Source of the DNA: Polaribacter litorisediminis
GTDB taxonomy: Bacteria; Bacteroidota; Bacteroidia; Flavobacteriales; Flavobacteriaceae
NCBI RefSeq assembly: GCF_019968605.1
Contig: NZ_CP082966.1
Span: 2,903,501 to 2,967,500 of the forward strand
Direction of reading: 5' to 3'
Length of the DNA stretch: 64,000 nt
Part shown: positions 32,147 through 42,708 of the stretch, one piece after another
Layout: the number at the start of each line of letters is the position of its first letter
Numbering within the stretch: the stretch's first letter is position 1
Position numbers and translations under genes: made by a program
The notes under the pieces: generated by a model
The model's input: only the letters and a program-made list of their open reading frames with translations
What the model was told of the DNA's origin: nothing
Databases searched by the model: none

Positions 32147-35100
32147 TTATATGGTAGATTTTAGTTTTTTATCTGCTATATATTTCGTGGCAGTTTTTCC
32201 ATTATATTTTTTAAATGTATTATTGAAATGTGTATAGCTATTTATTCCCACCGCATCCATTGCCTCTTGTATTCGGTCACAGCCTTCATCAAACATTTTT
32301 GCTGCGTATTGCATTTTTATTTTATTTACAAAAGAGGTGGTTGTTTGGCCCAATAAACCCTTTAACTTTCTATGTAATTGCATTCTGCTTAAACCTATTT
32401 CTGTGGCAAAATCTTTTGTAGAAAAGTTAGGATTACTCATATTATCTTCAATAATTTTTGAAATTTTTGATATCAATTTTTGGTCATAAGGAGAATATTG
32501 ATCTTTTACTTGAATTGTAATATTTTGTGTAATCAAAAATTCTCTAAATTTATTTCTAGTATTTAAAATATTTAAAATTTTTTGATGGAGAGATTGCGTA
32601 TTAAAAGGTTTTGTAATGTAATCCCAAGCACCAGCTTCAAGCCCTATTTTTACATGTTCTTCTGCTGTTTTAGCTGTTAGTAAAAGCAGAGGTATATGAG
32701 ATGTCTTTATGTTTTTTTTAAGCTCTTTGCACATTTCAATACCATCCATTTCAGGCATCATTACATCGCTTATAATTATATCTGGTAAATATTTTACAGA
32801 TTTTTCAATTCCTTCAAGACCATTAGACGATTCTAATATTGTGTAGTGAGATTTTAAACTGTTTTTTAGATAGGCGCGTAAATCATGATCATCTTCAATA
32901 ATAAGAACTCTCTCTCTTTTTTCTGAAATTTCTTTTTTTGGTTTATCAAATTCAATCGATATATCATGGAAAGAACTAATTTCTTTTGTTTCCTTAGAAA
33001 ATTCATTTTCTTGATAGTCTTTTTCGGAAACAGGAATCGTAACAATAAATTCTGAGCCACCATAATTACTATCTGTAACATTAATATCTCCTTTATGAGC
33101 TCTTATTAATTGATAAGTTAGGTGCAAACCAATGCCTGATGAAGAGCGATCTTTGCCATGCACAAAACGCTCAAAAATTTTCATTTTTTCTTTATCAGAA
33201 ATTCCTTTTCCACTATCTCTAATAATAATATTTGCAATCTTTCTGTTCTTTTTCCAAATAGGTTTTATTTCGATTTCAATAATTCCATTTTTCGGAGTAA
33301 ATTTAAAAGCATTAGATAATAAGTTGTAAAGAACTTTTTCCACGACATCCATATCAAAATAGCACTCAAATGCATCTGGAGTAATTATATTTAAATTAAT
33401 TTCTTCTCTTTTAGCCTGCCATAAAAAAGCTTTCGTTGTTTCTTTTGTAAAATCAGCAAGATTATTGAGAGATACATTTAGAATGTTAAGATTCGCATTC
33501 ACCTTTCTAAAATCTAACAGCTGAGTAACTAAAAACATCATTCGTTTTGTATTTCGTTGAACTATCTGAAAACAAAAATCTCGCCGATCTTTACTTAAAG
33601 TAGATTCCATAAGATCGTTAAGAGGACCAATTATAAGGGATAACGGCGTTTTAAACTCATGCGCTACATCAGTAAAAAAAGTAAGTTTAAGTTCATTAAT
33701 TTCTTGATCCTTGTTATGTTGAATATTTTCTAATTCTATTTGATGTTTCAATTTTTGCCTATTGCTTAGAAAAAAGATAAAACTTAAAATGATGCCAAGT
33801 ATTAAAGCAATGTAGCATAAGTATGCCCATATTGAAAACCAAGGAGCAGGTAATATTTTAATAATTATTTTTTTGGGGTTACCACTCCAAACGCCATCGT
33901 TGTTTGCTGCCTCAACATAAAAAGTATAATTTCCTTGTTCTAAATTAGAATAGGTTGCAAATTTTTGATTACCAACAACATGTATCCATTCTGTATCATA
34001 CCCATCTAACTTATACTTAAAAAGATTTTCAGAGGCATTTGCATAGTTTGTTCCAGAAAATTCAAATAGAAAATTATTTTGCTTATAATTTAAAGTAAGT
34101 GTTTTAGTAAGGTTTATAGATTTTTGAAGCACTTGTTGTCCAAAATAATTTTTTCCAGCAGAAATACTGATGTTGTGTATTTTAAAATCTGAAATAGCAA
34201 CATTAGTCTTATAAGGATTATCTGTTATTTCTAAAGGATTAAAATAGTTGATGCCTTTAATATTCCCAAAAAACAATTTACCATTTTTATCTTTTCCAAC
34301 AGCCTCGGTAAAGGTGCTAGACAAGAGTCCGTCTTTATAAGTATAACGATGCACACTGTTTGTATCGATATCAAAACGAATAAGCCCTTGAGAATTGGTG
34401 AGCCAAAGATTTCCTTGTTTGTCCTCAATTATTCCCATAATTTTTCTATCTACAATACCTTCTGTAGAAATTTGGATAATTTTATTTGAATCTATTGATT
34501 TTTTTAAAAGACCAGCATCAGTTCCTATCCATAAAGTTCCATTTTTACTTTTTAGAAAACACCAAATTGTATTGTTAGTAATATGATAACTATTTTGCAT
34601 CGATTCACTGTAAACTTCTAATGAAATAAAATTTCCTTCACTCGTTAAATTTAGTTTGTAAAGACCATCAGAAATAGTACCAATCCAAATACAACTTGCA
34701 TCTTTATCATAAAGGAGACTAAAAATTCGTTTATTTCTTAAAACCTCTGTTTGCGGATATAAATAATGAATCCAATCTGTATTGTCTCCATTTCGAATAA
34801 TAAGACCCGAAAATGAACCAAAATACTGAGTTCCATTCCCATCTTCAATTATCGAAGAAACGCTTAGTGGAAAAACAGGATTATGATTCGTAATTAATTT
34901 ATCCTGCCTAAAATTTATATTTTTTTTATCTTTTAAAAATAAGCCCCTATTAGACCCCACAAATACCGACTCCTTGATTTTAGTCATAAAAAGAGGGTCA
35001 AAATTAACTTCAGTGTAAATTTTATAGGTTTCATTATTTTTAAATGAATATTGAAAGCAACCATTATTTTGAATCCCATAATAAAGATTATTGTCATCGA

Positions 35101-36175
35101 TCATTAAGGTGCTAATGTTTGTATTCTGTAAAAGTTTTGTAGATTTTTCTAAAGGAATACTACTAATTTTTTTTTGCGATAGATTTGTATAACAGAGACC
35201 TTGACGATTTCCTACCCATAAGGTATTTGTGTTATCTAAAAAAAGAGATAAAACGGTATTGCTTAATAAACTTCGTTCTTTATAAAAACTAGAAATATAA
35301 TTTTTTTCAATTTCATAGCTAGAAACATTCATTTTAAATACCCCAGAGTTCAATGTTCCAATCCAAACAGTGCCGTCTTTAGATTTACAAATTGAACTAA
35401 TCGTCTTTTCAGAAAAAGCATCTAATTGATCAACTGTAACCTTATTATTTTCACGTTTTATAATATTTAATCTCTGATATCCTCCTGCCCATATATTTTG
35501 ATTGTTATCCTCTATTAAATCAGAAAATTGTTCGCTATCTATTTTCTTTAATTGACTGCAAATATTGTCTTTCCAAACCCATACCCCTCTGTTTGTTGCA
35601 AAATAAAAGGACTTATCTTTACTAATTAAAATTTTATTGACACTTAAACCAGTTAATGGAAGCTGAACTATTTCTGCTTTTGGTTGTTTATCGCTATCAA
35701 TAATTTTTAATAAACCGTTCCCAGTTGCTATGTATATTTCGCCCTTGTCATTCTCTGAAATATCATTAATTAGATTAAATCCTAGAGGAGTTTTTATTCT
35801 TACAAACTTTTCAGTTTCTAAAGAGTAGTAATTAAGACCATTTCCATCGGTTCCAATCCATATTCTTTTTTTTGAGTCTTCGAATAAGCAAATTATTCGA
35901 TTGCTAGAAAGACTTTCAATATCTCCTGTTTTATTTGAAAAATTTAGTGTTTTAAAACCATCATATCTGTTTAACCCATCATAAGTGCCTATCCAAATAA
36001 ACCCAAAGCTATCTTGTATAATGCAACTTACATCATGTTGTGTAAGCCCCTCGGTTACAGTTAGGTTATTAAATTGTAACTCTTGGGCATTTAAAGAAGT
36101 AAAAAATGTAAAGATATAAAGCAATAAACCTAGCCATAATCTTTTAATAAGGTGCTCTTTTTGAAGTGTTTTCAT
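32147..36175 (-). CDS. Hybrid two-component system sensor/regulator (HTCS) of the PUL
   Basis: About 1342 residues from the ATG at 36175 (MKTLQKEHLIKRLW, a signal peptide ending in LNAQ); an in-frame ATG at 36208 adds eleven. Domains in order: two-component regulator propeller repeats forming a periplasmic double beta-propeller (about 30-680), Y_Y_Y domain (about 700-770), one membrane helix (about 780-805), HisKA with DVAHEFKTPLSL (His850 in the long numbering), HATPase_c with NLLSNAFKFTPKNG and GIGLHLTYQLI, receiver with IIISDVMMPEMDG (Asp1148), and AraC DNA-binding domain at the C-terminus. HTCS proteins bind a glycan fragment in the periplasm and activate the neighbouring susCD operon. 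It is divergent from that operon. Confidence 0.96.
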   Translation of the reverse strand: MKTLQKEHLIKRLWLGLLLYIFTFFTSLNAQELQFNNLTVTEGLTQHDVSCIIQDSFGFIWIGTYDGLNRYDGFKTLNFSNKTGDIESLSSNRIICLFEDSKKRIWIGTDGNGLNYYSLETEKFVRIKTPLGFNLINDISENDKGEIYIATGNGLLKIIDSDKQPKAEIVQLPLTGLSVNKILISKDKSFYFATNRGVWVWKDNICSQLKKIDSEQFSDLIEDNNQNIWAGGYQRLNIIKRENNKVTVDQLDAFSEKTISSICKSKDGTVWIGTLNSGVFKMNVSSYEIEKNYISSFYKERSLLSNTVLSLFLDNTNTLWVGNRQGLCYTNLSQKKISSIPLEKSTKLLQNTNISTLMIDDNNLYYGIQNNGCFQYSFKNNETYKIYTEVNFDPLFMTKIKESVFVGSNRGLFLKDKKNINFRQDKLITNHNPVFPLSVSSIIEDGNGTQYFGSFSGLIIRNGDNTDWIHYLYPQTEVLRNKRIFSLLYDKDASCIWIGTISDGLYKLNLTSEGNFISLEVYSESMQNSYHITNNTIWCFLKSKNGTLWIGTDAGLLKKSIDSNKIIQISTEGIVDRKIMGIIEDKQGNLWLTNSQGLIRFDIDTNSVHRYTYKDGLLSSTFTEAVGKDKNGKLFFGNIKGINYFNPLEITDNPYKTNVAISDFKIHNISISAGKNYFGQQVLQKSINLTKTLTLNYKQNNFLFEFSGTNYANASENLFKYKLDGYDTEWIHVVGNQKFATYSNLEQGNYTFYVEAANNDGVWSGNPKKIIIKILPAPWFSIWAYLCYIALILGIILSFIFFLSNRQKLKHQIELENIQHNKDQEINELKLTFFTDVAHEFKTPLSLIIGPLNDLMESTLSKDRRDFCFQIVQRNTKRMMFLVTQLLDFRKVNANLNILNVSLNNLADFTKETTKAFLWQAKREEINLNIITPDAFECYFDMDVVEKVLYNLLSNAFKFTPKNGIIEIEIKPIWKKNRKIANIIIRDSGKGISDKEKMKIFERFVHGKDRSSSGIGLHLTYQLIRAHKGDINVTDSNYGGSEFIVTIPVSEKDYQENEFSKETKEISSFHDISIEFDKPKKEISEKRERVLIIEDDHDLRAYLKNSLKSHYTILESSNGLEGIEKSVKYLPDIIISDVMMPEMDGIEMCKELKKNIKTSHIPLLLLTAKTAEEHVKIGLEAGAWDYITKPFNTQSLHQKILNILNTRNKFREFLITQNITIQVKDQYSPYDQKLISKISKIIEDNMSNPNFSTKDFATEIGLSRMQLHRKLKGLLGQTTTSFVNKIKMQYAAKMFDEGCDRIQEAMDAVGINSYTHFNNTFKKYNGKTATKYIADKKLKSTI

Positions 36176-36305
36176 TTTAATATAATGGCTTACCTTGTGT
36201 ATTTGCAAAAATTACAAGTTACTTATCATATTTAATGATAAAGGTAAAATATTGTTATGATCAATAACTAAAAAAAGTTCGAATAATTTTTACTGAAATC
36301 AATAT

Positions 36306-36461
36306 ATGTTACATTAATTGCCAAAAATGTTACATATTCATATAAATACAGAGATACCCATTCTAAATTAAAATCGACAGTTATTATCTAATCTTCAATT
36401 ATAGTATTGTTAAATTTCGAAAAAAATAAAATTGTTACATTATGTTTAATTGATGTTACAT
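36306..36461 (+). promoter_or_regulatory. Four phased TGTTACAT repeats, candidate HTCS operator
   Basis: TGTTACAT with a preceding A or T begins at 36306, 36327, 36432 and 36453. Copies within each pair are 21 bp apart, and the pairs are 126 bp apart (12 helical turns), so all four face the same side of the helix. The last copy ends 29 bp before the -7 box at 36491, the expected place for an AraC-type activator touching RNA polymerase. Direct-repeat arrangement fits AraC-domain binding. Confidence 0.65.
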
Positions 36462-36490
36462 TATTGACAATAGAACAATAGTAATCTATC

Positions 36491-36498
36491 TAAATTTG
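36491..36498 (+). promoter_or_regulatory. -7 box of the susCD operon promoter
   Basis: TAAATTTG matches TAnnTTTG exactly, 95 bp upstream of the PKD lipoprotein ATG. A -33 TTG is present at 36464-36466 at a rather long spacing of 24 bp, as would fit an activator-dependent promoter. Confidence 0.55.
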
Positions 36499-36592
36499 TA
36501 AACAAGCAGCTGTCAATATTTAAAGTAAAAAACTTTTTGATTTAATTGGCGTCTATACTATCAACTAAAAACAAATTTAAATTTATGGCTTT

Positions 36593-37711
36593 ATGAAAAA
36601 ATTATTAATGTACAAACCATTAAAGTATGTACTTTATACTTTAATGTTATTATTCGTTTTTACGTCATGTGACGAAGATGAAACAAGCACTCACAGTGGA
36701 ATAATAGAACTGTTGGCAACAGCTTCAACTGATAAGACAGTTGCAGATGGGGGTGAAGTAAAATTTATTGACTTATCTCTTGGGGTTAAAAATAGAGTTT
36801 GGACCTTTCCAAACGGAGATCCTGCAGTTTCAGAAGTGCCTGAAGTTGATGTTATCTTTCAAGAAGAAGGGGAAGTGATAGTTACTTTGGAGGTAGAATT
36901 TATTGATGGAACCAAAGAAACAACTCAATTTCCTATTACCGTTTTTCCAGAACTCATTGCAGATTTTACGCCATCGCAAACCAAAATAAAAGTTGGGGAG
37001 ACTGTAACCTTTACAGATACATCAATTGGTAATCCTACTTCATGGTTTTGGGAATTTGAAGGTGGTACACCGGCTACCTCTACAGAACAAAACCCAACAG
37101 TAACATTTAATGTTAACAAACCTGTTACTGTTTTATTAACAGTAATTAGAGCATTAGATGAAAGTGAGGCTATGATTGAGAAGACGGACTTAGTTCAAGT
37201 AGGCCCAGTAGAGTTGATGTATAATGGTAGTTTTGAGGATGGATTAGTAACAGATTTTCAAACATGGGCTGGTGTAGGTTTTCCTTTAAATTTAGTTTCA
37301 GGAGGAGCTAACGGAACAGGTTATGCTGTATACTATGATCATGCTGATTACGGAGCCGCAGAAATAATGAGTAGAGACAAACCCGCTGATAAAATGATAA
37401 CAGTTGAAAACGGTAAGAGTTATACTGTTAGTGTATATCTTAAAGCTGATGAAGCTAGTGTTCTGCAAATATCATGGTTTCAATTGGGCAACAATCCTTT
37501 GAGTCCATGGGATTATTCATCCGTCTGGGGAACTAATGGTCAAGTACTTACCACCGAATGGCAAAAAGTTTCGTTTGTAGCTAATATTCCAAATGATGGA
37601 AAAGTAAGAGGTAATTCCTATCCAAATTTTAGTATTGGTAAAGTAGATGGCTCAGCTACTATTAATACAAAGGTTTATATGGATGAATTCTCGATAAAAA
37701 TTGTGGAATAA
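36593..37711 (+). CDS. PKD-domain surface lipoprotein, probable glycan-binding protein
   Basis: The protein has 372 residues with a lipobox FTSC (Cys26) followed by DEDE, the acidic stretch that exports lipoproteins to the surface in Bacteroidota. Two PKD-like domains follow (about 40-118, and about 118-205 with TDTSIGNPTSWFWEFEGGTP). The C-terminal part (about 208-372) looks like a CBM4/9-type jelly roll (YNGSFEDG..., YTVSVYLKAD..., VYMDEFSIKI). It takes the role of a SusE/F-type surface glycan-binding protein but is encoded before susC, not after susD. It lies 3 bp upstream of the susC start. Confidence 0.85.
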   Translation: MKKLLMYKPLKYVLYTLMLLFVFTSCDEDETSTHSGIIELLATASTDKTVADGGEVKFIDLSLGVKNRVWTFPNGDPAVSEVPEVDVIFQEEGEVIVTLEVEFIDGTKETTQFPITVFPELIADFTPSQTKIKVGETVTFTDTSIGNPTSWFWEFEGGTPATSTEQNPTVTFNVNKPVTVLLTVIRALDESEAMIEKTDLVQVGPVELMYNGSFEDGLVTDFQTWAGVGFPLNLVSGGANGTGYAVYYDHADYGAAEIMSRDKPADKMITVENGKSYTVSVYLKADEASVLQISWFQLGNNPLSPWDYSSVWGTNGQVLTTEWQKVSFVANIPNDGKVRGNSYPNFSIGKVDGSATINTKVYMDEFSIKIVE

Positions 37712-37714
37712 AAA

Positions 37715-40700
37715 ATGAAATATATAGAAAATATAAGTATTATGAAAATAACTACAATTAAGCACATGTTGTTTGTGGTAGCATTACTAGTTACTAGTAT
37801 GGTTTATTCGCAAACAAAAATTAAAGGAAAAGTTACAGATGAAAATGGGATGCCATTACCAGGTGTAACCATTATAGTTAAAGGAACTAAGAGCGGTACA
37901 GCTTCTGATTTTGATGGCAATTATTCAATAGATGCCTCTTCTTCAGGAACACTTGAATATTCGTATCTTGGATTCCTAACCCAAGAAATAAGTATAGGAG
38001 GAAAAACTATAATTAATGTCACAATGAAGCCTTCTATGGAATCTATAGATGAGATTGTGGTTATTGGGTATGGATCACAAAGTCGTACAGATGTTACAGG
38101 TGCTGTAGCTTCTATAAGCAACAAAGTTTTAGAGTCTAGACCGATTACAAATATTGAGGATGCCCTGCAAGGTCAAGCAACTGGTTTATCTATCAGTGCA
38201 ACTGGTGGTCAACCTGGTGCGGCAACAAAAATTAACATTAGAGGTGTAAGTTCTGTAAGCGGAAATTCGCAGCCTTTAATTGTTATTGATGGTTTTCCTA
38301 TAACTGATGTAGCAACTTCAGGAGGCGGGAATTTAGAAGCATTTTCTGGACAAATGAGTCCATTAGCATTTATCAATCCCGATGATGTTGCAACAATAGA
38401 AGTGTTAAAAGATGCGTCTGCTACTGCAATTTATGGTAATCGTGGCGCTAACGGAGTCATTATAATTACTACTAAAAAAGGGAAGAGAAGAGGAGAAGCC
38501 GGTATCACATATAGTACATACTTAGGTGTGCAGCAGATGAACAAAAGGATGGATGTCATGGATTTTGCTGGATACGCAAAATATCAACAAGAAACCAACC
38601 CAGAGAATAGGCTTTTTACATCTGAAAACGGTGTTCCGTATGTTTTTGAGAATCCAGATGCTATGAATTTTAATTGGCAAGATAGAGTATTTAGAACAGG
38701 GATTACTCAAAATCATTCTTTATCACTTCAAGGAAGGTCAGATAATACAAATTATGCCGCATCAATTTCGTATAATAAAAATGAGTCTGTTTTAATAGAA
38801 ACTAATTTTGAGAAATTCACCAATCGTTTTTCAGTAGATCATAAATTTAATGACTTAGTTACAGTAGGTGGAAGTCTTAGTTATAGTAATATTGTTAATA
38901 ACGGTGTTCCTACTGATGGTAGAGAAGGCACTGCTATTGGTATTGTACTTAATTCTGTAAGTGCAAGTCCGTATGATTTATTTAACACCGATACTCAAGC
39001 TTATTTTAGAAGAGCTGGTGTACCTCAGCCTCAAATAGATAATGTTCTACAGACAAGTATAGGTCGACCTGATAACGTAGCCGAAAATACGCAGTTAGAC
39101 AAAAATATTAACCGTACTCTTAGTAATTTATATGCAGATTTCAAATTCTTTGATTGGCTATCTTTTAAAACTACTTTCGGACTTGATATTTACAATCTTA
39201 AAGATCAGCAATTTTATTCTACAAATACACCATGGGGTCAATTAAATAATGGTGTTGCTGTTGAAGCAAATGTTAATTCAAAGAATATTTTAAGCGAAAA
39301 TTATTTTACTTTATCCAAACAATTTGATAAGCATAGTGTTAATTTGGTTACAGGATTTTCTTACCAAAAAAACCAAAATTCGTTTAGTAGAATTGAAGGA
39401 AGAGATTTTCAAAACGAGACTCTAGGTTATAATTCGCTTCAGGGAGCAGGAGAATTTTTAGCGTCATCAGCGGCTGATGAGCTAGTCTTAATATCCTATT
39501 ATGCTAGAGCAAATTATTCATTCGATAATCGTTTTCTTCTTACTGCATCCTATCGTAGAGATGGTACTTCAAGATTTCAAAAAGATAAATGGGGTGACTT
39601 TTTTGCAGGGGCCTTTGCATGGAACGTTCATAATGAAGAATTTCTAAAAGACTCTAAATATATCTCTAACCTAAAGTTAAGAACTAGTATTGGGCAAGTT
39701 GGTAACGCTAGTGTACCAGTTCAGGGTGCTTTACTAGATCAACAATTTTCTAATTATACGTTTAACGGAGCTTCTGTTAATGGAGCCAGTCCTCAAAATT
39801 TAGAAAATCAAAATCTTTCTTGGGAAACTACAACACAAACGAATGCAGGTATAGATCTTGGATTATTTGATAATTCACTTAATATTTCAGCTGATTATTA
39901 CATTAAAAAAACTACTGATCTGTTATTACAAACCCCCGTAAGTATTTCTACAGGATTTTCTCAAGGATGGTTTAATATTGGTGAAATAGAAAATAGCGGT
40001 ATTGAGTTTTCTATTGATTATGCATTAACTACTAAAAGTGGTTTTGGTTGGGATACAAAATTTAATTTTAGTGCTCAATCAAATACAATTAATGCTTTAG
40101 GTAATGATGGAGAACCTATTTTTATTGATGTTAATTTTGACTCAATTTCTACAGATGAAGTGATTCTGCAGGTTGGAGGCTCAATAAATGATCTTTTTGG
40201 CTATACAACAGATGGCATCTATTTGCCAGGTGATTTTAATCCAGATGGAACTCCAGTAGCTGGAGTAGCCACAGCTGGAGCTGGAGAGCAACCGGGTGAT
40301 ATTAAGTACAAAGATCTAAACAATGACGGTGCAATTGATGGATTTGACCGATCTGTGATTGGTAATACATTGGCTGATGTTTTTGGTTCATGGAGTAACA
40401 GTTTCTCTTATAAAGGAGTTGAACTAGATGTTGTGTTTCAATATTCCTATGGTAATGATGTATTTAATGCAACGAATACAAGAATCGCATCATTCCCTGG
40501 AGGAGGCGGTAATCATTCTTCAGTATGGCTAGATCGATGGACACCAGAGACTCCAAATAATACGCAATATGCAAGAGTGCCTTCTTTAAGACCAGCAGAC
40601 TACTTGGTTGAAGATGGTTCATTTATAAGATTACAAACCGTAAGGTTAGGCTACAATTTTCCTTCAAAAATTACATCAGCATTAAAAATAAAAAGTGCAA

Positions 40701-40864
40701 AAGCATATGTTGCCGGGAACAATTTAGCTTTGTTTACAAATTATTCAGGATTTGACCCTGAAGTGTCATCAAACCTAGGCGGTGCTCCATTTGTCCAAGG
40801 ATTTGATAATGGTGCTTTTCCTAGAGCTACAACATATTTGATGGGTCTAAACATTCATTTCTAA
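37715..40864 (+). CDS. SusC/RagA family TonB-dependent glycan transporter
   Basis: 1049 residues. The signal peptide ends at VYSQ; a second in-frame ATG at 37742 (MKITTIKHML) is the better signal-peptide start, so the first nine residues may be untranslated. Then come a CarboxypepD_reg-like domain (KIKGKVTDENGMPLPGVTI), the TonB box region IDEIVVIGYG, the plug domain with GAVASIS, SVSGNSQPLIVIDGFPI and VLKDASATAIYGNRGANGVI, and a 22-strand barrel ending ATTYLMGLNIHF. It forms the outer-membrane pore under the SusD lid and takes up oligosaccharides. Confidence 0.97.
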   Translation: MKYIENISIMKITTIKHMLFVVALLVTSMVYSQTKIKGKVTDENGMPLPGVTIIVKGTKSGTASDFDGNYSIDASSSGTLEYSYLGFLTQEISIGGKTIINVTMKPSMESIDEIVVIGYGSQSRTDVTGAVASISNKVLESRPITNIEDALQGQATGLSISATGGQPGAATKINIRGVSSVSGNSQPLIVIDGFPITDVATSGGGNLEAFSGQMSPLAFINPDDVATIEVLKDASATAIYGNRGANGVIIITTKKGKRRGEAGITYSTYLGVQQMNKRMDVMDFAGYAKYQQETNPENRLFTSENGVPYVFENPDAMNFNWQDRVFRTGITQNHSLSLQGRSDNTNYAASISYNKNESVLIETNFEKFTNRFSVDHKFNDLVTVGGSLSYSNIVNNGVPTDGREGTAIGIVLNSVSASPYDLFNTDTQAYFRRAGVPQPQIDNVLQTSIGRPDNVAENTQLDKNINRTLSNLYADFKFFDWLSFKTTFGLDIYNLKDQQFYSTNTPWGQLNNGVAVEANVNSKNILSENYFTLSKQFDKHSVNLVTGFSYQKNQNSFSRIEGRDFQNETLGYNSLQGAGEFLASSAADELVLISYYARANYSFDNRFLLTASYRRDGTSRFQKDKWGDFFAGAFAWNVHNEEFLKDSKYISNLKLRTSIGQVGNASVPVQGALLDQQFSNYTFNGASVNGASPQNLENQNLSWETTTQTNAGIDLGLFDNSLNISADYYIKKTTDLLLQTPVSISTGFSQGWFNIGEIENSGIEFSIDYALTTKSGFGWDTKFNFSAQSNTINALGNDGEPIFIDVNFDSISTDEVILQVGGSINDLFGYTTDGIYLPGDFNPDGTPVAGVATAGAGEQPGDIKYKDLNNDGAIDGFDRSVIGNTLADVFGSWSNSFSYKGVELDVVFQYSYGNDVFNATNTRIASFPGGGGNHSSVWLDRWTPETPNNTQYARVPSLRPADYLVEDGSFIRLQTVRLGYNFPSKITSALKIKSAKAYVAGNNLALFTNYSGFDPEVSSNLGGAPFVQGFDNGAFPRATTYLMGLNIHF

Positions 40865-40882
40865 CAATTAAACTATTTAAAA

Positions 40883-42379
40883 ATGAAAAATTTATTATTA
40901 ATTATATTTTCAATTATTTTGCTTTCTTCTTGTGAGGATCAATTAGACATTCCACCTAAAAGCAATCTAGAATTAGCTAATTTCTTTGCTACCCCAGAAG
41001 ATTTTGATTTAGCTCTTGTTGGGGCTTATGATCCAATTGCCGTTCATCAAGGTGATAGAGGTTTTGGTACTTATTTTAAAGGCCTATTGATGATGGGACG
41101 TGCAGGAACTGATGAAATGTATGTGAATCAAGGGTTTTGGGATGCAACTGGTAAAGAGATAGGTAATTACACCTTTACTTCCTTTTCTAGAATACCAAAT
41201 GCTGTTTGGGAACAGCAATATGTTGGTATAAATAGATGTAATGTTGTTATTGGAAAAATTAAAAACACGAATGTAACAATGCCAGAGGCTACAAAACAAA
41301 GAATTCTGGGAGAGGCAAGTTTTTTAAGAGCATTTTATTATTTCCAACTCGCACGTTTTTACGGAGGCGTACCGATTATAACCGATGAAACAAATTTGAA
41401 TGAATTTAGAAATATCAGAAGTACATTGGCAGAAACATATGAAAGGATTGTAAGTGATTTAAAAGTTGCTGAAGAGAACATACCAGTTATTAATGAGCCA
41501 GGAAGAGCATCTAAATATGCCGCTAAATCATATTTAGCAAAGGTGTATTTGCAAATGTCAGGTGAGCCCCTAAATGATACAGCTGCAGCTCAGAATGCGG
41601 CAGCCTACGCAAAAGATGTTATTGATAATGGACCTTATGCTCTTGAACAAATCTATAGTGATGTATTTGAATTAGAGAATGAACATGGTCCAGAATATAT
41701 TTTTAGTGCAGAATACATAGCAACCGCTAACGAAGGCGGAGAGGTAGCAACCTGGTCTGGACCTCCTGGATTTTATCAACACACAATTGCATATAGTATA
41801 GTTCGTGCTATGCCAGAATTATATAATTCATATGCTGTTGGAGATGTTAGAAGAGATCGTAACGTGGTAGACTATATGATAATAGATGCAGAAGGAAATA
41901 CGGAACCAACAAATGATGGTTTTTATTACGCGTACAAATGGAGACATGATCCAAATCCTGAAACAAGAGGATATGCAACAGAATGGCAATCTCCTTTTAA
42001 TTTTCCTTTAACTCGTTTTGCTGATGTTTTATTAATATATGCAGAAGCTCAAACCCGTGCAGATGGAAGCCCTAACGCAGATGCTTATACTGCAATTAAT
42101 AGAGTTCGCACAAGAGCTGGTTTGCCAAATATAAGTGGACTTTCTGGAGCTGATTTCTTAGAAGAGGTTTTGGATGAAAGAAAAAGAGAGCTTTGTTTTG
42201 AGGGGCATCGTTGGGCAGATTTAGTTCGATATGGTAAATTAGTTGAGGTTGTGAAAGCATCAACTGAAGGTAATCCTTTTGCGGCAGCAAATATTAGAGA
42301 TCATCACGTATTGTTTCCTGTGCCAGATAGAGAGATACAAGTTAGTGGTGGCGATTTAGTTCAAAATCCTGGTTACTAA
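40883..42379 (+). CDS. SusD/RagB family nutrient-binding lipoprotein
   Basis: The protein has 498 residues with lipobox LLSSC (Cys17). Family features: FFATPEDFDLALVGAYDP at the start, ILGEASFLRAFYYFQLARFYGGVPII with the TPR-like core, AKSYLAKVYLQMSG, and the C-terminal ELCFEGHRWADLVRYGKL. It forms the lid over SusC and binds the imported glycan. It lies 18 bp after susC and is followed by a terminator. Confidence 0.97.
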   Translation: MKNLLLIIFSIILLSSCEDQLDIPPKSNLELANFFATPEDFDLALVGAYDPIAVHQGDRGFGTYFKGLLMMGRAGTDEMYVNQGFWDATGKEIGNYTFTSFSRIPNAVWEQQYVGINRCNVVIGKIKNTNVTMPEATKQRILGEASFLRAFYYFQLARFYGGVPIITDETNLNEFRNIRSTLAETYERIVSDLKVAEENIPVINEPGRASKYAAKSYLAKVYLQMSGEPLNDTAAAQNAAAYAKDVIDNGPYALEQIYSDVFELENEHGPEYIFSAEYIATANEGGEVATWSGPPGFYQHTIAYSIVRAMPELYNSYAVGDVRRDRNVVDYMIIDAEGNTEPTNDGFYYAYKWRHDPNPETRGYATEWQSPFNFPLTRFADVLLIYAEAQTRADGSPNADAYTAINRVRTRAGLPNISGLSGADFLEEVLDERKRELCFEGHRWADLVRYGKLVEVVKASTEGNPFAAANIRDHHVLFPVPDREIQVSGGDLVQNPGY

Positions 42380-42388
42380 TCGTTAAAT

Positions 42389-42438
42389 AAAATCTCTATT
42401 AAAATAGTCCCCCAATTTTTTACAATAGAGATTTTTTT
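42389..42438 (+). terminator. Terminator after susD
   Basis: AAAATCTCTATT pairs with AATAGAGATTTT around a 23-nt loop and runs into seven T. It separates the susCD operon from the GH genes, which then need their own promoters or read-through. Confidence 0.8.
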
Positions 42439-42708
42439 AAGCTAATGATAGCTTTTTCCAGTGCGGAAAAGTAGTAGTTGAAAAAATAGGCTAAAAGATA
42501 TATGTAAGATATTTCTTTCAGTAATTTTTATAACTCAGAAAATTAAAAAAATAATCAATAATTTTTGTAGTACTCAATATCTTCTGTTTCATAATGGTAA
42601 GAAGATATAAAACTGGCAAAAGAGTATACAATTAGTACTGAAAATTAAAATGAAATCAAGTGTTCATTTTTAAAATGAGTTACTATATATCATTAAAAAA
42701 AAATAATA
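42439..42708. other. Intergenic region upstream of the first GH110 gene
   Basis: AT-rich, with no ORF and no copy of the TGTTACAT motif seen upstream of the susCD operon. No convincing -7/-33 pair could be chosen. Confidence 0.35.
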
